A stretch of 5,306 nt of DNA from Parcubacteria group bacterium Athens0714_26 (GTDB lineage Bacteria > Patescibacteriota > Minisyncoccia > UBA6257 > 02-FULL-45-10c): contig VMGU01000034.1 in the NCBI GenBank assembly GCA_007376745.1, positions 1 through 5,306 of the forward strand, read 5' to 3'. Positions within the stretch are counted from its first letter, which is position 1, and every line of letters begins with the position of its first letter. Position numbers and translations under genes: made by a program. Positions 1 to 4,800 of this stretch are shown in pieces. A model generated the notes under the pieces. That model had not been told where the DNA came from. It ran no database searches and was given only the letters and a program-made list of their open reading frames with translations.

Positions 1-262
1 TATTCAGCGCTGTCTTCGGGCCCACTCCGTTCACGCTGTTTAAAAGCTCAAAAAAATTCATCTCTTCTTCATTTAAAAATCCGTATATTTCAAACGCGTC
101 TTCCTTCACTTTAAAACTCGTAAAAATCTTTGTGGTTTTACCCATCTGCAAATCACGCAAAACATTAAGCGGGGCAAAAACCTTAATACCAAAACCGCCG
201 ACTTCCAGAACAAAGAAATTGTCTTTTTTTAAAGCCACTATACCGGCCAAGGTATATAACAT
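1..262 (-). CDS. ruvA: Holliday junction branch migration protein RuvA (5' part, runs off the left edge)
   Basis: RuvA binds four-way Holliday junctions as a tetramer and loads the RuvB helicase for branch migration during recombinational repair. I translated the reverse complement from the ATG at 262 and obtained 87 residues before the window ends; the family is usually about 190-200 residues. Residues 1-62 fit the N-terminal OB-fold domain, including LAGIV near the start, EVGGFGIKV at 20-28 and the typical VKEDAFEIYGF at 52-62. The first helix-hairpin-helix follows, with the hallmark VNGVGPKTAL at 77-86. The remaining HhH motif and the RuvB-binding C-terminal domain lie outside the window. 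The start is supported by family alignment. No Shine-Dalgarno sequence precedes it, and a -10-like element lies so close that the mRNA may be leaderless. The gene is divergent from its neighbour. Confidence 0.93.
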   Translation of the reverse strand, partial: MLYTLAGIVALKKDNFFVLEVGGFGIKVFAPLNVLRDLQMGKTTKIFTSFKVKEDAFEIYGFLNEEEMNFFELLNSVNGVGPKTALN

Positions 263-270
263 TTGATTTA

Positions 271-282
271 ATTATAATACCA
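271..282 (-). promoter_or_regulatory. Candidate ruvA promoter (-10 region)
   Basis: Read on the minus strand, 282 to 271 gives TGGTATTATAAT. This contains an extended -10 (TG-n-TATTAT) overlapping a perfect TATAAT at 276-271. No convincing -35 hexamer sits 16-18 bases upstream, so the match rests on the -10 alone. The expected start of transcription is at about 264-267, only 2-5 bases before the ruvA ATG. AT-rich DNA yields such matches by chance, so this is moderate evidence. Confidence 0.5.
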
Positions 283-354
283 GCCCAACTAATTACATAA
301 TTTATAGCCGATATGCCCCAATAATCCCATTAACCGCATACCCGACACAAAACA

Positions 355-383
355 TTGACTATTCTACTTATAAATGATAATAT
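355..383 (+). promoter_or_regulatory. Sigma-70-type promoter of the small membrane protein gene
   Basis: TTGACT (355-360) is separated by 17 bases from TAATAT (378-383), and TGA directly before the -10 makes it an extended -10. Transcription is expected from about 390, giving a 5' leader of roughly 37 bases that contains the Shine-Dalgarno site. The -35 box coincides with the most upstream in-frame TTG of the downstream reading frame, which argues against translation starting there. Confidence 0.75.
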
Positions 384-416
384 ACCTACTACAAAGATCA
401 ATAAATCAGCCAAAAA

Positions 417-422
417 AGGAGG
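417..422 (+). promoter_or_regulatory. Shine-Dalgarno site that sets the start of the 126-residue protein
   Basis: A full AGGAGG lies 4 bases before the ATG at 427, within AAAAAAGGAGGATGT. It is the only strong Shine-Dalgarno sequence in front of any gene in the window. It selects the ATG at 427 over the upstream in-frame TTG at 355. A second ATG at 423 is out of frame and overlaps the site. Confidence 0.85.
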
Positions 423-426
423 ATGT

Positions 427-807
427 ATGTTCTTTAATAAAATAATAACAACAATAATAGTATTACTAGTATTAACTCTTGTTTTGGAATACAAATTTAA
501 TACCACCCAAGAAATAGTAAATGATTTGTCTAAAAAGCGCGTAGAACTGGGCATAGTTACCTACAAAATACATCTCGATAGCCGAAGACAATTTGTTAAG
601 ATAAGGCCGGAAGAAAATTTTATCAAGATACAAACATCAATCGGTAACGTGACATGGAATGACAAGAATCTCTTTAACAATCTCAATGTGGGCGACAAAA
701 TCCCGATAGAAATTATTCCTCAATACATAGTCACAAAAGACAAAAAAACCGGGGCCATACTTTCAAAATTTTTTTCGAGATACGAAATTAATTTTGTTGC
801 CGAATAA
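427..807 (+). CDS. Small membrane-anchored protein of unknown function (126 residues)
   Basis: I do not recognise this protein. Residues 1-20 (MFFNKIITTIIVLLVLTLVL) form one hydrophobic helix after a short start, giving a signal anchor or uncleaved signal peptide; no lipobox cysteine is present. Residues 21-45 are polar and probably helical. The remainder alternates short hydrophobic and charged runs, suggesting a small beta-rich domain outside the membrane, with GNVTWNDKNLFNNLNVGDK and IPIEIIPQYIV as its most distinctive segments. By inference the domain faces the exterior. The start at 427 is set by AGGAGG four bases upstream and by a promoter whose -35 box overlaps the more upstream in-frame TTG at 355. 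The gene is monocistronic: its own promoter precedes it and a strong terminator follows 27 bases after the TAA. That the frame is real is well supported; the function is not known. Confidence 0.8.
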   Translation: MFFNKIITTIIVLLVLTLVLEYKFNTTQEIVNDLSKKRVELGIVTYKIHLDSRRQFVKIRPEENFIKIQTSIGNVTWNDKNLFNNLNVGDKIPIEIIPQYIVTKDKKTGAILSKFFSRYEINFVAE

Positions 808-834
808 CTGCATAAATACACCTGTTTAGCATAC

Positions 835-873
835 CCCCGAGTCGATGCCACGGCATCGTCTCGGGGATTTTTT
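835..873 (+). terminator. Rho-independent terminator of the small membrane protein gene
   Basis: CCCCGAG (835-841) pairs with CTCGGGG (860-866). After a T/T mismatch, CGATGCC (843-849) pairs with GGCATCG (852-858) over a very tight apex. Six T residues follow at 868-873. The T tract is on one side only, so it acts on plus-strand transcripts. It insulates the membrane protein gene from the RNA gene promoter that starts nine bases later. Its basal stem is the same as that of the terminator at 1092-1135. Confidence 0.93.
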
Positions 874-881
874 ACATACAC

Positions 882-909
882 TTGACAAATATTATGAGTA
901 TGCTATACT
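882..909 (+). promoter_or_regulatory. Promoter of the small RNA gene
   Basis: A perfect TTGACA (882-887) lies 16 bases from TATACT (904-909), and TGC directly before the -10 makes it an extended -10. This is the best promoter in the window. Transcription should start near A915 or A917. No reading frame of useful length follows before the terminator at 1092, which points to a non-coding product. Confidence 0.85.
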
Positions 910-914
910 ACATC

Positions 915-1135
915 ATAGTTCTCATATTACACATATAAACATATAGGAAGTCGCCTAGCGGGCTTTCAAGGTAAGGTTCCTACGAGAAATCCAACAGCTA
1001 GGCCCTTTTGTATGACGATTCCCGGTCACAAAAGAGAAAAACAGGGATATCTTTAAATGGATGCGCCCGTTTAAAGAGAAAAATCAGCGTACCCCGAGTC
1101 TTATCGCATTAAGCGATAAGACTCGGGGATTTTTT
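915..1135 (+). ncRNA. Candidate structured small RNA of about 220 nt, family not recognised
   Basis: This is an isolated transcription unit with a consensus extended -10 promoter upstream and a perfect 16-bp terminator at its end. In between are three local hairpins. Stem 1 is GCCTAGC (953-959) with GCTAGGC (997-1003), enclosing a 37-base partly structured region. Stem 2 is CTTTTG (1005-1010) with CAAAAG (1029-1034), capped after a two-base bulge by TGAC/GTCA (1013-1016/1025-1028) and an 8-base loop. Stem 3 is CTTTAAATGG (1051-1060) with CCGTTTAAAG (1067-1076), ten pairs with one G-U and a 6-base loop. Purine-rich linkers follow stems 2 and 3. I looked for the hallmarks of tmRNA, RNase P RNA, SRP RNA, T-box and several common riboswitches and saw none. 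A 6S-like long rod with a central bubble is not evident. rpsT downstream has its own promoter, so this is not its leader. The exact 5' end is estimated. Confidence 0.72.
1092..1135 (+). terminator. Rho-independent terminator of the small RNA gene
   Basis: A perfect 16-bp hairpin: the left arm 1092-1107 begins CCCCGAGTC, the right arm 1113-1128 ends GACTCGGGG, and the loop is ATTAA (1108-1112). It is followed by A and six T residues (1130-1135). It is very strong and acts on plus-strand transcripts, fixing the 3' end of the RNA at about 1135. The outer CCCCGAGTC/CTCGGGGATTTTTT portion recurs in the terminator at 835-873. Confidence 0.96.
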
Positions 1136-1153
1136 ATTTTCACGCGTCTAGAA

Positions 1154-1321
1154 AACCAAAAAGAAATCTTTTTAAGGAACATCTCGCAGGCTTGCCTGCC
1201 GTAGGCAAGGAACGCCAGATTGGTTTTTTCACCTTTGGTGAAAAATGGCGTTCCGAGGGCGAAGAAAATTTTGCCGCTGGAGCAAAATTATTATGTTTCC
1301 GAGAAAAGATTTATTTTAGTT
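1154..1321. repeat. Multi-hairpin inverted-repeat element, copy 1 (168 bp)
   Basis: Imperfect outer arms 1154-1182 and 1293-1321 pair through AAATCTTTT...AAAAGATTT and GGAACAT/ATGTTTCC, with AAC/GTT at the ends and small indels between. Three hairpins lie inside. A: CTTGCCT (1191-1197)/AGGCAAG (1203-1209). B: GGAACGCCA (1209-1217)/TGGCGTTCC (1246-1254), topped after a 7-base one-sided bulge by TTTTTCACC (1225-1233)/GGTGAAAAA (1237-1245) on a TTT loop. C: AATTTTGC (1267-1274)/GCAAAATT (1282-1289). A and B share G1209, so they abut. No frame or transposase is visible and no clear target-site duplication was found. It may be a small non-autonomous mobile or dispersed repeat, or a structured RNA element. 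It lies between the RNA terminator and the rpsT promoter. The folding is direct observation; the mobile interpretation is inference. Confidence 0.68.
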
Positions 1322-1354
1322 ATTAAATACCTTTTCTGATTTTACATCACATTA

Positions 1355-1383
1355 TTGACCATCCCAACAAAACCCCTTATACT
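1355..1383 (+). promoter_or_regulatory. rpsT promoter
   Basis: TTGACC (1355-1360) is spaced 17 bases from TATACT (1378-1383). The expected transcription start is at about 1390, only about 8 bases before the rpsT ATG at 1398. It lies just downstream of the structured repeat, and no other credible promoter is closer to the gene. Confidence 0.78.
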
Positions 1384-1397
1384 AATAACTAACTTAT

Positions 1398-1661
1398 ATG
1401 ATTACCAAATCAGCAAAAAAAGCTAATCGCCAAAACATCAAAAGGCGAGCCATCAATGCCAAAAACAGAAAAAACCTCCGCGAGGTTATTAAAAATTACA
1501 AAAAATCAGTTTTGGATAAAAATTCCGATGAAGCTAAAAAAATATTATCTAAGGTTTATCAAATGCTGGATAAAGCGGCCAAAACCAATCTCATCGCCAA
1601 AAACAGGGCCTCCCGCTTAAAATCAAGGCTAACCAAATTACTTTCTCCAAAGAAAAAATAA
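1398..1661 (+). CDS. rpsT: 30S ribosomal protein S20
   Basis: S20 is a primary 16S rRNA-binding protein of the small subunit body, built as a three-helix bundle. The product has 87 residues, the usual family length, and is very rich in Lys and Arg. Recognisable segments are the N-terminal ITKSAKKANRQNIKRRAINA, KNRKNLREVIK in helix 1, a KAAKTNLIAKNRASRLKSRL block near residues 59-78 that matches the family's conserved C-terminal helix, and a basic KKK tail. The start is the first Met of a frame that aligns with the family from its N-terminus. No Shine-Dalgarno sequence precedes it (CTAATAACTAACTTAT), and the promoter leaves a leader of only about 8 bases. It is monocistronic, and its TAA lies inside the terminator hairpin. 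It is convergent with holA; holA and rpsT are also neighbours in several other bacteria. Confidence 0.96.
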   Translation: MITKSAKKANRQNIKRRAINAKNRKNLREVIKNYKKSVLDKNSDEAKKILSKVYQMLDKAAKTNLIAKNRASRLKSRLTKLLSPKKK

Positions 1662-1681
1662 TCCCGATGGATTATTTTTTT
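1653..1681. terminator. Bidirectional terminator between rpsT and holA
   Basis: AATAATCC (1657-1664) pairs with GGATTATT (1669-1676) around a CGAT loop, and the flanking A and T runs (1653-1656, 1677-1680) extend the stem to 12 pairs. T residues run to 1681 on the plus strand, and the A run at 1653-1658 gives a T run on the minus strand. It can therefore end rpsT and also the leftward polA-to-holA operon. The rpsT stop codon (1659-1661) is within its left arm. Confidence 0.82.
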
Positions 1682-1692
1682 ATCTTTGTCTA

Positions 1693-1749
1693 GCGAAGCG
1701 AATTTTTTGCTGAGAAAAATTACGCTGTTTCCGAAAATAATTTGTTTTA
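1693..1749. repeat. Partial second copy of the structured repeat (right part)
   Basis: This stretch aligns with 1259-1318 of the first element in the same order: GCGAAG (1693-1698 vs 1259-1264), AATTTT (1701-1706 vs 1267-1272), AAATT (1717-1721 vs 1285-1289), TGTTTCCGA (1726-1734 vs 1294-1302), then ATTT and TTTTA ending at 1749 versus 1318. Only a few one- to five-base indels are needed. It keeps a hairpin at the position of hairpin C: GCGAATTTTT (1698-1707) pairs with AAAAATTACGC (1715-1725) with one bulged base. Hairpins A and B are absent. A left arm may be represented by ATTATTTT (1671-1678), which can pair with AAAATAAT (1734-1741) but is also part of the rpsT terminator. The alignment was made by eye. 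Confidence 0.55.
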
Positions 1750-1755
1750 CAACAG

Positions 1756-2559
1756 TTATTCTATTGTCATATTCGTCAAAACTTCCTCATATTCAAGTTT
1801 TCCGGATTTTATCGCCACGTCATAATCCGCCATTTTTTGTTTCCATGCCGGGCTGGCATAAGGCGAAACGGCAATCATATTAAAAATCATCGCCGGCTCC
1901 TGACTACGCGACAAAAACTCCTCAAGCGCCGCGAGCCGCTCAGCCATATTGCCGCCCCTTAACTCATTAATCGCGCCAAAAAACTGAAGCGGCAAAAACG
2001 CGTGAAGATGTTTTTCAATAATTTTTTTGTTTATATTCTTTTCGTCCAATAAAGACAATTTATCCAGTTCGGTTACAAGCCCCCAATTATTATCTTTATA
2101 TATTCTCCCCAAAAATTCCCTGCTTTCACCATCTATGACTATTATTCTTTTCTTTGCCTCCCTTAAAATAAATCGCTGAAGGTCCGCGCCTTCCAAATTT
2201 TTAAATTCCTGAAAAATAACCGGTTCTTTGATTAAAAAATTAAAATCCTTGGTTGGTTTGCCGCTTTCCGAAATTAAAATCGTTATCCCTTGCGTCTCTA
2301 AATTACTTTTAAGCAGCTTTATATAATTCTTTTGCTCGGATTTCTCCAATAAATCACTGCCTGAAACCACGGCCATTTTTGAACCGCCAAAAAGCGACTG
2401 CTCTTTTAAAAAATCCGCCAACTTGCCAAAACCGCCGTCTTCCCCCAAATCAAAATAATACAAAGAAAAATTTTCATTCTTCTTCTTGTAGCTGGAAATA
2501 ATTTCATTGAATTTTTCTTGCCGGCGGTAAGAATCCGGACCGTATAAATAAATAATCAT
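1756..2559 (-). CDS. holA: DNA polymerase III delta subunit (clamp loader), short form
   Basis: Delta is the clamp-loader subunit that opens the beta sliding clamp so it can be placed on primed DNA. The 267-residue product starts MIIYLYGPDSYRR, a family-typical opening strand and loop. Residues 54-66 (QSLFGGSKMAVVS) correspond to the beta-binding segment; L56-F57 match the Leu-Phe pair that delta inserts into the clamp. NWGLVTELDKLSLL (158-171) is the conserved end of domain II. FFGAINELRGGN and the helix to about 230 begin the C-terminal collar domain, which then passes quickly to DYDVAIKSGKLEYEEVLTN (245-263), the normal final helices. The family is usually about 320-340 residues, and I judge that roughly 50 residues are missing between 230 and 240. 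The start ATG is 10 bases after the mutM stop without a Shine-Dalgarno, suggesting coupled translation. It is the last gene of the leftward operon. Confidence 0.85.
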   Translation of the reverse strand: MIIYLYGPDSYRRQEKFNEIISSYKKKNENFSLYYFDLGEDGGFGKLADFLKEQSLFGGSKMAVVSGSDLLEKSEQKNYIKLLKSNLETQGITILISESGKPTKDFNFLIKEPVIFQEFKNLEGADLQRFILREAKKRIIVIDGESREFLGRIYKDNNWGLVTELDKLSLLDEKNINKKIIEKHLHAFLPLQFFGAINELRGGNMAERLAALEEFLSRSQEPAMIFNMIAVSPYASPAWKQKMADYDVAIKSGKLEYEEVLTNMTIE

Positions 2560-2569
2560 ATGTATAAAG

Positions 2570-3445
2570 CTACAACTTTTGGCAGACTGGACAATAATGC
2601 GCCGACCTGCCGCCCATTTTTACCCTGACAATCTTCCCGTCGCATCGCGGGCACGGCTGACCCTCCCGCCGATAAACCAATCTTACATCCGAATATTTTC
2701 CCTTTTTACCGGCAGTATCGCGATAATCGCTGATTGAGGTGCCGCGTAGCTTAAGCGCCTTAAATAAAATACTCTGCATAGCCAAATATATTTTTTTAAG
2801 CTCCCTTTTGAATAATTTATTCGCCGGCTTAAACGGATGGATTCGCGACTGCCAAAGAATCTCGTCTGAATAAATATTACCTATGCCGGCAATCACCTCC
2901 GGGTCCATCAAAACCTGCTTGATTTTACGCTTTTCCGAATTTATCAATTTAACAAACTTATCAAAAGTAAAATTTTTCCCCAGAGGTTCCGGGCCCAGAT
3001 TTTTAAGCTCCGGCAAATTTTCTATTTTATCTTTTTTATCCAAAAGTACCTTGGCAAACTTGCGCGCGTCCGAAAGAGCCAGCATTTCACCGCTGTCTAA
3101 ATAAAAAATAAGATGTATAAATCTGTTATACGGGTCAGAAACCGCTTCTTTGGGCCCTAAGGGAATAATCTTTTTCCCATCAATTTCCCAGCGGCCTACC
3201 AATAAATGTCCTGTCATTTTCTGATGTATCAACATCAAAAAATCATCGCTCAAATAAATTAAAATATTCTTTGCCCTCCTTTTTATCGATAAAATTTTTT
3301 TATTTTTAACGGTTTTTTTAAACCCATCAAAAGAAAAACCTTTTAACGCCTTCGACCAATCCGACCATACACCAATTATCCTGCGCCCGATAATTTTCCG
3401 GCTTAAATCATTTACGGTTGTTTGTACCTCCGGCAATTCAGGCAT
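2570..3445 (-). CDS. mutM: Formamidopyrimidine-DNA glycosylase (8-oxoguanine glycosylase/AP lyase)
   Basis: This enzyme excises 8-oxoguanine and formamidopyrimidines and then cuts the abasic strand by beta,delta-elimination. All key features are present in 291 residues, slightly longer than the usual 270-275. The N-terminus is MPELPEVQ, giving catalytic Pro2 (the N-terminal nucleophile after Met removal) and Glu3. Lys59 in KRRAKN matches the conserved DNA-contacting lysine. Met77 (HQKMTGHL), Arg128 and Phe130 (DARKF) match the triad that fills the gap left by the flipped base. The H2TH motif is at 187-204 with GIGNIYSDE. The zinc finger is complete: C265, C268, C285, C288. The fixed MPELPE end leaves no doubt about the start, though no Shine-Dalgarno is visible. 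It lies 18 bases downstream of the kinase gene and 10 bases upstream of holA. The polA-mutM neighbourhood is also known from Firmicutes. Confidence 0.97.
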   Translation of the reverse strand: MPELPEVQTTVNDLSRKIIGRRIIGVWSDWSKALKGFSFDGFKKTVKNKKILSIKRRAKNILIYLSDDFLMLIHQKMTGHLLVGRWEIDGKKIIPLGPKEAVSDPYNRFIHLIFYLDSGEMLALSDARKFAKVLLDKKDKIENLPELKNLGPEPLGKNFTFDKFVKLINSEKRKIKQVLMDPEVIAGIGNIYSDEILWQSRIHPFKPANKLFKRELKKIYLAMQSILFKALKLRGTSISDYRDTAGKKGKYSDVRLVYRREGQPCPRCDGKIVRVKMGGRSAHYCPVCQKL

Positions 3446-3463
3446 AAAAGGCGTAAATTAATT

Positions 3464-4783
3464 TTATTCTTCGCCGTAAATAATTTCTTTGGCGGGAACC
3501 AATTTGGAGTCTAATGGCAACGTAAAATAAAAAGTAGCGCCTCTGCCCACAACCGATTCAACCCAGATTTTACCGCCATGGCGGCTGACGATATTTTTTA
3601 CCATATATAGACCGAGCCCCGAGCCATTAGCCTCTGAACCCATAACATTGCTGGCGCGGAAAAATTTGGTAAACAACCTCCCAATCTCTTCGGATGGTAT
3701 GCCTATGCCCGTATCAGCTACCCTTATTTGCAAATAAGGCTTATCAATTAATTTTTTAACATCCACCGTCACTTGACCATTAGCGATATTGTACTTAATC
3801 GCGTTATTCAAAAGATTAGAAAAAACAATACCCAGCTTCTTAGGGTCGCCATAAATCATCAAAGAAGATTCTACCGGAGGGTCAAAATAAAGGCTTACTT
3901 TATATTCTCTTGCCACTGGCTGTGCCTCCGACAAAACAACCTGTAAAAACTTTACGATATCAAATTCCTGGAATTCAAAACCAAATTTACCCTCTTCCAT
4001 TTTGGCGACGCTTAATAAATCCTCAACTATTTTTAAAAGATTATTCGAAGCGCCCAGTCCGGTTTTCACCAAATCTTTCTGGCTCGCATTTAAAGACTCG
4101 CTATCCAAGGCCTCCAACGCCCAACCTACGGCAGTTAAAGGCGTGCGTAGCTGATGCGCCGCCACGGTCACAAAATCACTAGTGGCTCTAATAAGACCTA
4201 CTTCCCTTGTTCTATCTTGCACTATTTTTAAAAACCCGAAAATTTCGCCGCCAGCGCCCATAAGCCGGTTTGTTAAAACCCTTAGGTCCACAGAAGGATT
4301 TTCAAATGAAATATCAACTATCTGCGGATATGAACCGCTGGCCGAACGACGAGCTATGGCCGAAGCCAAAGAAGGAAAAATAACTTGGGCCAAATTTTTA
4401 AATTCGGGCAGTCTCATGCTCTCCGGAGAAATAATTTTACCTATAATTTTTGAATTGGGTAAATTAAAAATTTGCTCCGCGGCCTTGTTAAAAACCATTA
4501 TTTTAAAATCCTGGTCATAAACAATGATGCCATCATTAATACTGGAAATAATATTATTCAAACGATTTTTTTCCAGCCTTGTAATAAAATTAGACTTTGC
4601 CGATTGTATACTGCTAAAAAATATCAACACGCCGATAGACAGCAAAATAATTCCGCTGACCATAAGCCACAGCGGGTCGCTAAGAAATTTCAAATCAATT
4701 ATTAAAATCAATAAAACCAAAACCAAAAACAGCCAAAAAATTTTCATTTCAGGCAATTTAAGATATTGTTTGAAATTATTCAT
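3464..4783 (-). CDS. Membrane-bound PAS sensor histidine kinase
   Basis: A two-component sensor kinase of 439 residues that would autophosphorylate on histidine and pass phosphate to a response regulator. Two membrane helices (about 15-33 and 38-58) are joined by only about five residues, so there is essentially no external sensor domain. A PAS domain follows at about 73-190 (NDGIIVYDQDFKIMVFNKAA at 83-102), pointing to sensing in the cytoplasm or at the membrane. The HisKA domain carries H210 in AAHQLRTPLTAVG. The HATPase domain has the N box NLLNNAIKYN (323-332), G1 DTGIGIP (357-363), F box LFTKFF (370-375) and G2 GSGLGLYMV (387-395). All catalytic boxes are intact. A short tail ends IIYGEE, with no receiver domain. 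It lies 17 bases after polA and 18 before mutM, without a clear Shine-Dalgarno. No response regulator is in the window. The ligand is unknown. Confidence 0.95.
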   Translation of the reverse strand: MNNFKQYLKLPEMKIFWLFLVLVLLILIIDLKFLSDPLWLMVSGIILLSIGVLIFFSSIQSAKSNFITRLEKNRLNNIISSINDGIIVYDQDFKIMVFNKAAEQIFNLPNSKIIGKIISPESMRLPEFKNLAQVIFPSLASAIARRSASGSYPQIVDISFENPSVDLRVLTNRLMGAGGEIFGFLKIVQDRTREVGLIRATSDFVTVAAHQLRTPLTAVGWALEALDSESLNASQKDLVKTGLGASNNLLKIVEDLLSVAKMEEGKFGFEFQEFDIVKFLQVVLSEAQPVAREYKVSLYFDPPVESSLMIYGDPKKLGIVFSNLLNNAIKYNIANGQVTVDVKKLIDKPYLQIRVADTGIGIPSEEIGRLFTKFFRASNVMGSEANGSGLGLYMVKNIVSRHGGKIWVESVVGRGATFYFTLPLDSKLVPAKEIIYGEE

Positions 4784-4800
4784 TGTATTAAAAATTTAAA

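Noticed and set aside
355..426. N-terminal extension of the small membrane protein starting at the in-frame TTG at 355
   Set aside because: The TTG is the -35 box of the promoter, the region would be upstream of the transcript start, and AGGAGG points to the ATG at 427.
330..554. Minus-strand open frame opposite the small membrane protein
   Set aside because: No family resemblance, it overlaps the promoter and the better supported plus-strand gene, and it has no start signals.
953..1003. tRNA-like fold, because a 7-bp stem GCCTAGC/GCTAGGC resembles an acceptor stem
   Set aside because: Only 37 bases are enclosed, there is no cloverleaf, anticodon arm, T-loop or CCA end.
1012..1074. Two back-to-back mini-frames inside the small RNA: MTIPGHKREKQGYL (1012-1056) and MDAPV (1057-1074)
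   Set aside because: No Shine-Dalgarno precedes either, the first runs through hairpin 2, and frames of this size occur by chance. Conservation would be needed to claim a leader peptide or a dual-function RNA.
915..1135. Riboswitch or leader controlling rpsT
   Set aside because: A strong terminator, a 168-bp repeat and a separate rpsT promoter lie between the RNA and rpsT.
1686..1883. Plus-strand open frame of 65 codons over the end of holA
   Set aside because: It overlaps the C-terminal coding region of holA and the repeat copy, and its composition is that of an antisense shadow.
3910..4799. Several plus-strand open frames antisense to the histidine kinase gene
   Set aside because: The kinase frame carries every catalytic box, and the antisense frames show no recognisable domains or ribosome-binding sites.
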